The notes: a model not told the origin generated them from the letters alone. A stretch of 64,000 bases of DNA from Eubacterium multiforme (GCF_030813415.1 NZ_JAUSUF010000008.1:1-64000); one strand, 5' to 3'. Shown: positions 25,491 through 34,545, numbered from the stretch's first letter. Program-made: numbers and translations.

Positions 25491-26177
25491 ATGAAAAAAT
25501 TTATTAAAAGGAGTTCGTTAATAGTATCAATATTTTTAATAATATTATTAAGTAATGGAAGTATAGCAAATGCAGAACCAGTGCTTAATGCTAATGATTC
25601 TTCAGGTAATATGACAGTTCAATTAGATGGAGATGGACATTATTTCGTAGAACTAAATAATATTTCTCCAGGAGAACATTATTATAAGAAACTAACTATA
25701 AGAAATAAGCATATTTATCCATATGATGTTTATTTTAAAATAGCTTCTGAAAAAGGGGTTACTGGAAAATCTTTAGAATTATTAAAATATATAAATATGA
25801 AGATATTATATAATAGAAAAGAAATATATAATGGTACTGCAGATGGACGTTATATGAAAGACATAATGTTATTAGGAACTTCTTATCCAGGAACTAAAAA
25901 TAGAATAGATGTTTATGTTGATATATCAAAAGATTTAGATAATTCTTTTTCTAATTTAGAGACTTTTAATAGATTTGATTTTTATTCTAATATAAATTAT
26001 TCAGATATTAACAAAAATAATAATGGTGAAAAAGTAACTAATACTATTGATGAAAATAATACATTTAATCCCAAAACAGGAGATAATTTTAAATTTTACT
26101 TTTATCTAATTAGTATAATTCTTTGCATAATAGTTCTTATCCTTTTAAATAAAAAAGAGTCTAAAAAAGATGTATAA
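25491..26177 (+). CDS. cell-wall anchored matrix protein with NPKTG sorting signal
   Basis: This protein of 228 residues has a signal peptide ending in SIANAEPVL. Its extracellular domain of about 150 residues includes GEHYYKKLTIRNKHIYPYDV. The C-terminal sorting signal is NPKTGDN, then a hydrophobic helix, then KKESKK. NPKTG is of the NPxTx type used by class B sortases, and a class B sortase is encoded 5 kb upstream. It is probably the wall anchor for the TasA/BsaA fibres. The domain pattern resembles a camelysin-like fold but is distinct. ATG 25491 is preferred to 25485 from the spacing of AAAGG. It closes the operon. Confidence 0.85.
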   Translation: MKKFIKRSSLIVSIFLIILLSNGSIANAEPVLNANDSSGNMTVQLDGDGHYFVELNNISPGEHYYKKLTIRNKHIYPYDVYFKIASEKGVTGKSLELLKYINMKILYNRKEIYNGTADGRYMKDIMLLGTSYPGTKNRIDVYVDISKDLDNSFSNLETFNRFDFYSNINYSDINKNNNGEKVTNTIDENNTFNPKTGDNFKFYFYLISIILCIIVLILLNKKESKKDV

Positions 26178-26208
26178 AAAAAGAGTGTCAGAAAGTGGCA
26201 CTCTTTTT
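26178..26208 (+). terminator. terminator of the BsaA/SipW operon
   Basis: AAAGAGTG pairs with CACTCTTT, with a short GTCAGAAAGTGG loop part, and TTTTT follows. It directly follows the stop codon at 26177. Confidence 0.9.
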
Positions 26209-26217
26209 ATAAATTTT

Positions 26218-26244
26218 AGTATAAATAGTATAAATAGTATAAAA
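26218..26244. repeat. short tandem repeat AGTATAAAT x3
   Basis: AGTATAAAT and AGTATAAAT are followed by AGTATAAAA, nine-base units in direct succession, in the promoter region of the large vWA gene. CTAAT..ATTAG arms follow at about 26258. Each unit contains a TATAAAT that could act as a weak -10. Confidence 0.5.
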
Positions 26245-26342
26245 TTCAAAAAAACTCTAATACAATTCGAATTAGATAAAACATTTTTAGAAAGAGCAGA
26301 GTTTAACATATTTTAAATAAAGTAGTGGGGGCGATTTAATTA

Positions 26343-29300
26343 ATGAAAAAGAAAAGAAAAAGTTATAGAAACATTTTGATGAGTGTAGTAATAATTACTT
26401 TTCTTACCTTTAATATGTTTCCAAGCATTGAAAATGCTAATGCGGAAGAAAGTAGTTTTAATTTGGGAAATTTAAGTCACTATAATGTTATTATTTTTGG
26501 AAATGCTAATGTAAAAAATTCAAGAGTTGAAGGGGCATTAGCTGTTGGAGGAAATATAAATGTATCAAGTGGACCAAGAGAAAAATTTGAAATATGCGCT
26601 TCTGCGAGTAAGGGAGCTAATATATCTTCAAGTTTAGTAGGTTCTGACTATATAGAGGGAAATGGACCTTCATTATTATTAGGTGGAAATGTAATAAAAC
26701 AATCAAAAACTAATAATGATTTATTAGTTTGGTCAAAGCCTATAGTTACTAATGATAGTATAAGTAATGAAACAAAATTAATGTTAAGTAATACTGCGGA
26801 CGGAAAACAATTAAAAGAATTAAATGAAAAAACTATAGAAAGTGAATTTGCTAATTTCAAAAATTCTACAAATAATTTTATAAATAATGTAAAAGGATTG
26901 AAGATAGAAAGTGAAAAAGCTTCTAATTTACGATTTCATGGTGATAATGGAGGAAGTTATTATAAAGAAGTCCCTATAGGAAATATTGTGAATTCTAAAA
27001 GCCAAGATGATATTAAAGGATTATATTGTAATCTATCAAAAAACAATGAAAATGTATTAAATATATCTGAGATACATCTACCAGATGTTATTGGAAGTGC
27101 AAAAGATAATAATATAAAATATTTAGTTTTATATTCAGATGCAAAAACAGTAAATCTAAAAGGTGGTGGATACTTTTATAATAAAAATTTTTTATGTAGC
27201 AGTACTGATGAATCAAATGATATGATAGCTTTCCACAATGGAAATAATACATTAAAAAAATTAGCAGAAAAAATTGTATGGGTGTTACCTAATGCTACAA
27301 ATGTTAATACAGATGCTGGAGTAATTGGCACAGTTGTCGCTCCAAATGCAACATTAAAAACTAATGGTGGAGACATTGTAGGACAAGTGGTAGTAAATAA
27401 TTTTAATCAAGAGAATGGTGGGAATTTTTGCAATGCTCTATTTGCTTGGAACAATTGGACAAATGTTGTAGAGAATAATGGAGGAAAAACTCCATCTAAT
27501 AAAGATGATAATTATGAAAACCCTTCTTATGATTATAATAGTAATTCATTATTAAACTTAAATAAAACTGTTAATCCAGTTCATAAAGATAATTCAAAAG
27601 AACAATTAAATGACAGAAGTTATAATGTAAATTTAAGTGTTAATGCAAAACCTAGTAGTATGGAAAAAAGGGAAGGTCAAGATATAATATTAGTTTTAGA
27701 TAAATCAGGAAGCATGAGAAGAGGAGTAGATAATTATAGTATTAGCCCTTTTGAAACATTAAAAACAGCAACAAAACAGTTTTCTAAAAATATGTTAAAC
27801 AATGACCCTTCAAATACATCAATTGGCATTATTACTTTTAGTACTAATCAATATGTGGAAATTAAATATATAGATGGAGCATATTATGTAAAAGATAAAA
27901 ATGGAAAAAATCATGAAGTTGAAATTAATGATGAAGAAGTAAGATTTATTTATAGAAATAGTAGGGAAAAAAGAGAATTAGAGAATTTATTTGGAGGTAC
28001 TGAGTTTGATCTAAAACATTATGGTGATGGATACTATATTGAGGTTTATAAAAGGGCAAGCAATGAGGATGCTGAGTTAATTCAACCATTTACAAATAAA
28101 TATAGTGATATAGATAATGCTGTTTCAGATTTAAAGGCGGTTGGTGGAACTGATACAATGAGTGCTATGAATATGTTAGGACCTACATTAGATAAAGTAA
28201 AAAATGATGGAAGAAAAAAATATGTAATATTCTTTACTGATGGATTACCTAATATTTTACCTGGACAAAATTTTGGAGATGGAAGCATATATAAATCTAT
28301 AGATGCTGTAGAAAATAAATTTGATGACTTAACATATAACTATCCTGAGGTAAAATTTATTTCAGTAGGTTTTAAAAGTAGTGATTCTGTAAAGTATAAA
28401 GAAGAAACATATTCATTTTTAAGATATATTCAAAATTATAATACAAAAGTAAGTTCAGATGGAAATAATTTAATATTTGCAAATGATCCAAGTGAAATTG
28501 AAAGTATTTATGATAATTTAGCAAATAATATTATAAAGTTTAATTCTATAACTACTGATGCTACTATAAGGGATATAATACCCTACAATTTAATTCCAAA
28601 TGTTACTCCACCACCAAAGGGGACAGAACTTAAAGCGGAATATTATGGGTTAAGTAATTTAACACCAGGTTATAAATTAGATGCAGTACCTGCAAGGGAC
28701 ATAAATGGTGAAATAATAAAAGGAAAGTATTGTTTAGAGGTTTATTGGGATAATCAAGTGATAGGTTATAAGCAATCTAATTATAAATTCACTTTTAAAG
28801 CTAACAATGAATATTTTGGAGGAAATAATGTTCCAGGAAATGAATATGCAGATGTAACATATACAAATGAAGTTAATTCAGATAATAATAAACTTGGACA
28901 AAAGTTTAATCTTCCAACAATAAATGTACCTAATGAATGTAGTATGGATTTAAATGATAAAACAGTAATATATGGAGATAAAGTAGATTTAAAAGATTTA
29001 ATAAAAAATATAAATATAAAATATGGACCAAATAGTGGATATAATTATACATGGACAGACGAAGGTACAGGAGAAAAAATAAATGCACCTAATTATGGAA
29101 ATAGAGTATTTAATCCAGAAGATAAATCAATAGAAAATTATGAAACACCATTTTATATGAAAGATAATGATAAGTTTAATTTAAAGATAACAAATAACTC
29201 ATTAAAAGATAATCCACTTTATAATGAATTAGTTAAAAATTTAAATAAGACAAGTAACATAACTGTATTAAAACCAACAATAACAATAACAAAAAAATTA

Positions 29301-29714
29301 GTGGATGAAAAGAATAACTCCATTAACACAAATGATAAATTTGCATTTAATATTTGTGGAGGAATTTTAAATCAATCTTGGAATATGGACATAAAAGGAG
29401 ATAGTCCATTTACAATAAATAATGTAACAAGAGGAGTTTATAAATTAAATGAACTAAAATCTCAAGGATATGATTTACAAAGTCTAAAAATAAATGGAAA
29501 AGAAGTAAATAAAGACAATTTAGAATTTGTAATAACAGATGCATCACATGAAAGTGAAGATAGTAGCAAATATAAAAATGATCCAATAATAGTAGTAAAT
29601 AAAGATAATTTAAATATAAATATAGAAATAACAAATAAGAAAATCGAGACAAATGTATATAATGATACAAATATAAAAGAAAATAGTTTTGCTACTACTT
29701 CAATAATCAAATAA
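26343..29714 (+). CDS. large secreted adhesin: choice-of-anchor A, vWA and SpaA-like domains
   Basis: This 1123-residue secreted protein has a signal peptide (residues 8-35). A choice-of-anchor-A-type domain covers about 45-385 (NVIIFGNANVKNSRVEGALA, TDAGVIGTVVAPNATLKTNG). A vWA domain at about 445-740 keeps the MIDAS residues DKSGSMR, GGTDTMSAM and FTDGLPN. Near the C-terminus lies a SpaA/Cna-B-like domain (TITITKKL, GVYKLNELKSQGYDLQSL). It is built like the vWA protein at 20733 with an added N-terminal domain. No LPxTG, NPxTx or membrane helix closes the protein; its end NVYNDTNIKENSF resembles the end of the other vWA protein. No riboswitch was found in its leader, although the other two units of the locus have one. 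Confidence 0.85.
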   Translation: MKKKRKSYRNILMSVVIITFLTFNMFPSIENANAEESSFNLGNLSHYNVIIFGNANVKNSRVEGALAVGGNINVSSGPREKFEICASASKGANISSSLVGSDYIEGNGPSLLLGGNVIKQSKTNNDLLVWSKPIVTNDSISNETKLMLSNTADGKQLKELNEKTIESEFANFKNSTNNFINNVKGLKIESEKASNLRFHGDNGGSYYKEVPIGNIVNSKSQDDIKGLYCNLSKNNENVLNISEIHLPDVIGSAKDNNIKYLVLYSDAKTVNLKGGGYFYNKNFLCSSTDESNDMIAFHNGNNTLKKLAEKIVWVLPNATNVNTDAGVIGTVVAPNATLKTNGGDIVGQVVVNNFNQENGGNFCNALFAWNNWTNVVENNGGKTPSNKDDNYENPSYDYNSNSLLNLNKTVNPVHKDNSKEQLNDRSYNVNLSVNAKPSSMEKREGQDIILVLDKSGSMRRGVDNYSISPFETLKTATKQFSKNMLNNDPSNTSIGIITFSTNQYVEIKYIDGAYYVKDKNGKNHEVEINDEEVRFIYRNSREKRELENLFGGTEFDLKHYGDGYYIEVYKRASNEDAELIQPFTNKYSDIDNAVSDLKAVGGTDTMSAMNMLGPTLDKVKNDGRKKYVIFFTDGLPNILPGQNFGDGSIYKSIDAVENKFDDLTYNYPEVKFISVGFKSSDSVKYKEETYSFLRYIQNYNTKVSSDGNNLIFANDPSEIESIYDNLANNIIKFNSITTDATIRDIIPYNLIPNVTPPPKGTELKAEYYGLSNLTPGYKLDAVPARDINGEIIKGKYCLEVYWDNQVIGYKQSNYKFTFKANNEYFGGNNVPGNEYADVTYTNEVNSDNNKLGQKFNLPTINVPNECSMDLNDKTVIYGDKVDLKDLIKNINIKYGPNSGYNYTWTDEGTGEKINAPNYGNRVFNPEDKSIENYETPFYMKDNDKFNLKITNNSLKDNPLYNELVKNLNKTSNITVLKPTITITKKLVDEKNNSINTNDKFAFNICGGILNQSWNMDIKGDSPFTINNVTRGVYKLNELKSQGYDLQSLKINGKEVNKDNLEFVITDASHESEDSSKYKNDPIIVVNKDNLNINIEITNKKIETNVYNDTNIKENSFATTSIIK

Positions 29715-29728
29715 GTAGTTTAATTTTT

Positions 29729-29764
29729 TGAACACCTAATTATTTTTTATAATTAGGTGTTCTA
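29729..29764 (+). terminator. terminator after the large adhesin gene
   Basis: GAACACCTAATTA and TAATTAGGTGTTC form a perfect 13-bp stem with a TTTTTTA loop. It follows the stop at 29714. Confidence 0.88.
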
Positions 29765-29863
29765 TTGTTATAAAAGAAATAGCCTAAATTTTATTATTAA
29801 CAAAATCTTAATTGCAAGAATATAAATTAAGAAATATAATAAAAATATGTATTGAATATAATA

Positions 29864-29955
29864 GGTTATGGAGTTAACCTTTAACCGCGTAAAAGCTAAT
29901 GACTCCTACAGATTATGGGGAAAGTATATCTGTAGGTAACCATTAGCTTTTTTAT
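29864..29955 (+). promoter_or_regulatory. fluoride (crcB) riboswitch with terminator
   Basis: GGTTATGGAGTTAACC, AACCGC and GCTAATGACTCCTAC are the conserved parts of the fluoride aptamer. The 3' part overlaps a terminator built from GCTAATG/CATTAGC and CCTACAGAT/ATCTGTAGG, followed by six T. Fluoride binding should prevent termination. TATAAT at 29857 is the probable -10. A crcB gene follows. Confidence 0.9.
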
Positions 29956-29982
29956 TTAAAGAAGATTTGAGGTGATGAGACA

Positions 29983-30369
29983 ATGCAAAAATTTCAGTTA
30001 ATATTAATAGTTGGCTGTGGAGGATTTATAGGAGCAGCATTAAGATATTTAATATCAATAAATGCAGCAAAATTATTTGGAGCAGATTTTCCATATGGAA
30101 CATTAATAGCCAATATTATAGGTGCAATTATTATAGGTTTTGTTATGAGATTAAGCTTAGATACAGTAATGATATCTCCAAATACAAAGTTATTTTTAAC
30201 AACAGGAATGATGGGAGGATTAACAACTTTCTCAACATTTTCATATGAAACAGTTAGCATGTTAAATGCAGGTGAATACATAATTGGTGCTGTTAATTTA
30301 GGATTAAATGTTATATTAAGCTTTGTAGGGGTAATTATTGGAATGGCCTTTGCAAAATTATTAGTTTAA
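29983..30369 (+). CDS. crcB: fluoride channel CrcB/FluC
   Basis: This 128-residue membrane protein has four hydrophobic segments and the Fluc signatures GGFIGAALRYLIS, FPYGTLIANIIGA and GMMGGLTTFSTFSYE. The last holds the Phe-box and the Na+-binding break. It exports fluoride as a dual-topology dimer. A fluoride riboswitch lies directly upstream. Only one crcB gene is present here, so the channel is probably a homodimer; many Firmicutes carry an adjacent pair. Confidence 0.95.
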   Translation: MQKFQLILIVGCGGFIGAALRYLISINAAKLFGADFPYGTLIANIIGAIIIGFVMRLSLDTVMISPNTKLFLTTGMMGGLTTFSTFSYETVSMLNAGEYIIGAVNLGLNVILSFVGVIIGMAFAKLLV

Positions 30370-30400
30370 TGCAATATTAATTTAGAGGTGAGGGATAATT

Positions 30401-30736
30401 ATGAAAACTACAGATAAGGGAAAATTAATAAAAATATTTATTGATGGTGATGATAAATATAAAGGGGAACCACTTTATACTGTTATAATTGATAAATTAA
30501 AAAAAGATGGAATTTCAGGAGCTACAATAATTAGAGGAATAGAAGGTTTTGGAGAAAATAAGAAAATACATTCAGATTTTTTAGAAGTATTAGCAAGAAA
30601 GCTTCCTATACTTATAGAAATAGTTGCATTTGAAAGTAAGGTAAAGGATATTATTGAAATAGTATCTCCTATTATTGGCAGCGGAAAGATAGCTATTATA
30701 GATAATGTAGAAATAATTACATTTGAAGATAAATAA
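30401..30736 (+). CDS. DUF190 (PII-like) protein of the fluoride operon
   Basis: This 111-residue soluble protein is a DUF190 domain with the ferredoxin-like PII fold pattern. KLIKIFIDGDDKYKGEPLYT, IRGIEGFGENKKIHS and PILIEIVAFESKVKDI are the family blocks. DUF190 genes often accompany crcB in fluoride-riboswitch operons, and a regulatory role is supposed. It begins 31 bases after crcB behind AGAGGTGAGG and ends before a terminator. Confidence 0.9.
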   Translation: MKTTDKGKLIKIFIDGDDKYKGEPLYTVIIDKLKKDGISGATIIRGIEGFGENKKIHSDFLEVLARKLPILIEIVAFESKVKDIIEIVSPIIGSGKIAIIDNVEIITFEDK

Positions 30737-30743
30737 GGATATA

Positions 30744-30782
30744 TAGAATTAATACAAATATTTTTGTATTAATTCTATTTTT
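30744..30782 (+). terminator. terminator of the crcB operon
   Basis: AGAATTAATACAA and TTGTATTAATTCT form a 13-bp stem with a loop of about ten bases, followed by ATTTTTATA. It follows the DUF190 stop by eight bases. Confidence 0.85.
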
Positions 30783-30878
30783 ATACTTTAACTTAACATA
30801 ATATAAGTATAAAATATTAATAAATAGTAAAATATTATTCATAAATAATATTTGAATTGAAAGTTTGTATTGATAAGG

Positions 30879-30909
30879 CTTACAATCGATTTAAGTGTAA
30901 GTTTTATTA
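30879..30909 (+). terminator. possible attenuator before the LevR-type gene
   Basis: CTTACA and TGTAAG form a 6-bp stem followed by TTTTATTATA, 20 bases before the TTG start of the regulator gene. It may be a weak terminator or an attenuator. Confidence 0.35.
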
Positions 30910-30930
30910 TATAAGAAAGGCGGATTTTAC

Positions 30931-33720
30931 TTGAAGAGGATAGAGAAGATATACAATTATCTAAGTGATGTTTGTTTAGGCTATACAAAGGATAATCTGG
31001 AAGAGAACTTAGGTGTAAGTGCACAGGAAATAGGAGAAAAACTTGATATACTAAGAAACAATGTAAGTAAAGAGTTAAATCAACTTTGTAGAGATGGAAA
31101 AGTTGTAAAAATTAAATCAAGACCAGTTAAATATTTTGATAAAGAAATATTCCAAAAACTATTTAGTGTTAGACTTCCTGAAAATGTTATAGAAATAGAT
31201 GATATAAATTCTTTAATTAAAGATAATAAGCAGGAAGAGGAAAAGAAATGCCCTTTTGATTATCTTATAGGATCAGAAACTAGTTTAAAGACACAAATAG
31301 AACAAGCAAAAGCAGCTATAATGTATCCTCCAAGTGGATTACACACATTAATTGTAGGACCAACTGGAGTTGGTAAGAGTTTATTTGCAAATATAATGTG
31401 CAGTTATGCAAAGCATATTGGTAGGCTTAAAGATAGTGCACCTTTTGTTGTTTTTAACTGTGCTGATTATTATAATAACCCACAATTATTATTATCTCAC
31501 ATATTTGGACATGTAAAAGGAGCTTTTACAGGAGCTGACACTGAAAAAGAAGGTATTGTTGAAAAGGCTAATGGTGGGATATTATTCCTAGATGAGATTC
31601 ATAGGTTACCACCAGAAGGTCAAGAAATGGTATTTTATTTCATGGATACAGGAACATATAATAAACTTGGTGAAACAGAAAGAAAGAGAAAGGCAAATGT
31701 ATTAATTATTGGAGCAACAACAGAGGATCCATCATCAACTCTTTTAAAAACATTTGTAAGGAGAATTCCAATAACAATTAGGATTCCAAGCTTTGAAGAA
31801 AGATCTGTTAAGGACAAAATTGATATTATAAAGCATTTATTACATAATGAGGCAGTTAGAGTAAACAAGCCAATAAAAGTATCCTCTGAAGCTATAAAAG
31901 CCCTTATTGGAAGTACTAGCTTTGGTAATATAGGACAATTAAAATCAAATATTCAACTTCTTTGTGCAAAAGGATTTTTAAATAGTATTAGTGGAGCTGG
32001 ATATATTGATATTAATTTAAAAATGATGCCTAATAATATTCAAAGTGGACTTATAAGTATAAGCTCCAAAATTAAAGAAAAAGAAGAGATAGTAAATTTA
32101 GTTCCAAATGAACTTGTAATAAATCCAGTAAGAAATATAACTTTACTTGAAACTGGAGGAAGTTATGAGCCGCCATTTAATTTATATAAAATTATAGAGG
32201 ATAAGGCATCTGTTTTAAGAGAAGAAGGAATGGATGAAGATGCTATAAATAAATTTATTACAACAGATATAACAGTTCATATTAAATGTTTTTACGATAA
32301 GCTTAAAGGTGGTAAGTATTCAAGGGAAGGATTACTTAAGATAGTAGATGAAAATATTTTAGCCTTTTCAGAAAAGGTTAAAGATTTAGCAGAAGAAAGA
32401 CTTGGCAGAAAATATAATGATAGATTTTTATATGCTATAAGCCTTCATATGAGTGCATTTTTTAATAGGTTAAATAAAAATATAGAGCCAGATTATGAGC
32501 AAATGGAAGCTATAATAACAGAACATCCAGAAGAATATAAATTGGCAGAAGAAATATGTAAAAGAGCAGAAGAATACTTTAATACAAATATTCCAAATGG
32601 AGAGGTTACATATATAACATTACTTTTAACATCAATAGAAGAAACAGATTCTAATGGAAAAATTGGAGTTATTGTTGCAGCTCATGGTAGTAGTACAGCA
32701 AGTAGTATGGTAAACGTTGCAGTAAAATTATTTGATAGCGATAATATAATAGCAGTTGATATGCCGCTTGAAATTAGTCCAACAGATACATTGGCTATTG
32801 TTACTGAAAAAGTAAGGGAAGTAGATAGAGGTAAGGGAGTATTACTTCTTGTTGATATGGGTTCATTAAATACTTTTGGAAATATAATTTATGATAAAAC
32901 AGGAATTAAGATGAGGACATTAGATATGGTATCAACACCTACTGTGCTTGAAGCTGCTAGAAAGTCATCATTAAATGATGTTGATTTAGAAGGATTATAT
33001 CAATATTTAAAAGAATTTAAAGGATATAGTGTTAACACTAATAATAAAGAGGACAATAATGTTAAAGGTGCTATAGTTACAATTTGTTCAAGTGGAAAAG
33101 GTGCTGCAATAAAGCTTAAAAAACTTGTGGAAGATGTTGTTCATAGCATTTCAGAAGACAATATAGATGTAATACCTATAGGAATAAAAGATCATAAAAA
33201 TAAGATAAAAGAAATAGAAAATAAAAAGAAAGTTTTAGCTGTTGTTGGAGTTGTAGATCCAAAAATGAATATACCTTTTATATCTCTTGAAAGTTTAATA
33301 TCAGGAACTGGAGAAAAAGTTATTGAGAATATATTTAAGGGAGAACGTATTATATCAACAGATGATGGACGTGATGATATTGTTTTAAGTAGCCTTTGTT
33401 ATGATAGTTTAAAAGAAACAATGACTTACTTAAATCCAGATAAAATATTAAATTTATTATTAGAGTTTGTTGATATATTAGAAAATAGTTTAAATAGAGA
33501 ATTTACAAATTCAATGAAACTAAGAATAGCACTTCATACAGCTTGTGCTTTAGAGAGATCCTTAGTTAATGATGAATTAGAATATACTGATGATATAGAT
33601 AAATTTGATGCATTAATTTTAAATAAAATAAAAAATGCTTTAATGATATTTAAAGAGTCAATAAATTTACAGCTAAGTGAAGATGAAATATACTATCTTA
33701 CAGAAATGGTATTATTGTAG
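30931..33720 (+). CDS. LevR-type sigma-54 activator with PRD and EIIA domains
   Basis: This 929-residue activator starts with a helix-turn-helix (residues 1-75). A sigma-54 AAA+ domain (about 100-340) has Walker A GPTGVGKS, the loop GAFTGAD and GGILFLDEIHRLPPEGQ. A first PRD follows (ITVHIKCFYDKL), then an EIIA-mannose-like domain with the phosphorylatable His in VAAHGSSTASSM. The C-terminal PRD shows ALHTACALERSLV. This is the LevR/ManR architecture, in which PTS phosphorylation tunes an activator of a mannose-family PTS. Such a PTS follows, behind a perfect sigma-54 promoter at 33872. TTG start behind AGAAAGGCGG. Confidence 0.95.
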   Translation: MKRIEKIYNYLSDVCLGYTKDNLEENLGVSAQEIGEKLDILRNNVSKELNQLCRDGKVVKIKSRPVKYFDKEIFQKLFSVRLPENVIEIDDINSLIKDNKQEEEKKCPFDYLIGSETSLKTQIEQAKAAIMYPPSGLHTLIVGPTGVGKSLFANIMCSYAKHIGRLKDSAPFVVFNCADYYNNPQLLLSHIFGHVKGAFTGADTEKEGIVEKANGGILFLDEIHRLPPEGQEMVFYFMDTGTYNKLGETERKRKANVLIIGATTEDPSSTLLKTFVRRIPITIRIPSFEERSVKDKIDIIKHLLHNEAVRVNKPIKVSSEAIKALIGSTSFGNIGQLKSNIQLLCAKGFLNSISGAGYIDINLKMMPNNIQSGLISISSKIKEKEEIVNLVPNELVINPVRNITLLETGGSYEPPFNLYKIIEDKASVLREEGMDEDAINKFITTDITVHIKCFYDKLKGGKYSREGLLKIVDENILAFSEKVKDLAEERLGRKYNDRFLYAISLHMSAFFNRLNKNIEPDYEQMEAIITEHPEEYKLAEEICKRAEEYFNTNIPNGEVTYITLLLTSIEETDSNGKIGVIVAAHGSSTASSMVNVAVKLFDSDNIIAVDMPLEISPTDTLAIVTEKVREVDRGKGVLLLVDMGSLNTFGNIIYDKTGIKMRTLDMVSTPTVLEAARKSSLNDVDLEGLYQYLKEFKGYSVNTNNKEDNNVKGAIVTICSSGKGAAIKLKKLVEDVVHSISEDNIDVIPIGIKDHKNKIKEIENKKKVLAVVGVVDPKMNIPFISLESLISGTGEKVIENIFKGERIISTDDGRDDIVLSSLCYDSLKETMTYLNPDKILNLLLEFVDILENSLNREFTNSMKLRIALHTACALERSLVNDELEYTDDIDKFDALILNKIKNALMIFKESINLQLSEDEIYYLTEMVLL

Positions 33721-33754
33721 TATCAAGAAATGTATTAAGTATATTAATGATATA

Positions 33755-33772
33755 TGATAATAGTATCAAAAA
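33755..33772 (+). promoter_or_regulatory. candidate activator site (UAS) for the PTS operon
   Basis: TGATA-ATAG-TATCA is a palindrome at 33755-33768, about 105 bases upstream of the sigma-54 promoter. GTATCAAAAA from here recurs inverted as TTTTTGATAC at 33856-33865, and TAGTATCAA also occurs at 33718. Such spacing is usual for enhancer sites of LevR-type activators. Confidence 0.4.
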
Positions 33773-33871
33773 AATAAAAAGAGTGTATTAAATAAAAATG
33801 CATAATTTTTATATACTACTAAGGTAAGAGTGTATAAAAAGAGTGCATTTTTATATTTTTGATACACAATT

Positions 33872-33889
33872 TTGGCGTGAAAGTTGCTT
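33872..33889 (+). promoter_or_regulatory. sigma-54 promoter of the mannose-family PTS
   Basis: TTGGCGTGAAAGTTGCTT has the invariant GG (33874) and GC (33886) separated by exactly ten bases and matches TGGCRYRN4TTGCW throughout. It lies 46 bases before the EIIB gene and downstream of the LevR-type activator gene. Confidence 0.9.
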
Positions 33890-33935
33890 AAGTATATTTA
33901 AGTAAGTTAAGGAGCATTTAGGAGGATGATTTATA

Positions 33936-34418
33936 ATGAAAATAGTTTTAGCAAGAATAGATGATAGATTAATACATGGACAAATTGCAACAGTTTGGAG
34001 TAAAGCAACAGGATGTCAAAGAATAATTGTTTGTAATGATGAGGTAGCAAATGACGAAATTAGAAAGATATTATTAACACAAGTTGCACCTCCAGGAGTA
34101 AAAGCTCACGTTGTTGGAGTTGATAAGGCAGTTAGAGTATATAACAATGTTAAATATGAAAATGATAAGGTAGTATTACTTTTTACAAATCCAACAGATG
34201 TATTAAGAATAGTAGATCAAGGTGTTCATATTGAAAGTGTAAATATTGGTGGAATGTCATTTAAAGGAGGTAAAAAACAAATAACAAATGCCATATCAGT
34301 TAATGAGGAAGATATAGAGGCATTTAAAAAATTACATGAAAAAGGAATTGAACTAGAAATAAGAAAAGTAGCTTCAGATTCAAAACAAGATATTATGCCT
34401 TTATTAGAAAAATTATAA
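33936..34418 (+). CDS. PTS EIIB, mannose/fructose/sorbose family
   Basis: This 160-residue EIIB begins IVLARIDDRLIHGQIATVW, in which His15 is the phosphorylation site of the mannose family. VNIGGMSFKGGKKQITNAI and the C-terminal EIRKVASDSKQDIMPLLEKL complete the fold. It passes phosphate from EIIA to the sugar during import. RBS AGGAGGATG. It heads an EIIB-EIIC-EIID operon behind a sigma-54 promoter; no EIIA gene is present in the operon. Confidence 0.95.
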   Translation: MKIVLARIDDRLIHGQIATVWSKATGCQRIIVCNDEVANDEIRKILLTQVAPPGVKAHVVGVDKAVRVYNNVKYENDKVVLLFTNPTDVLRIVDQGVHIESVNIGGMSFKGGKKQITNAISVNEEDIEAFKKLHEKGIELEIRKVASDSKQDIMPLLEKL

Positions 34419-34433
34419 ATTTAATTTATAAAA

Positions 34434-34478
34434 ACAATTGGCAATAATTCAATTAAATTAATGAATATTGTCAATTGT
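34434..34478 (+). repeat. intercistronic hairpin between EIIB and EIIC
   Basis: ACAATTG..CAATA..TTCA pairs with TGAA..TATTG.CAATTGT to give a stem near 18 bp with a few mismatches. There is no T run after it. It may stabilise or separate the EIIB mRNA from the membrane-subunit mRNA. Confidence 0.6.
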
Positions 34479-34545
34479 ATATTTTAAAAATTTTAAACGA
34501 TTACTATTAAATTTAGAATACAAAAAGGGAAGGAGGAAAATTTTC

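Noticed and set aside
30839-31024. Minus-strand frame overlapping the start of the LevR-type gene
   Set aside because: It overlaps the regulator start and its leader hairpin, has no RBS and no recognisable product.
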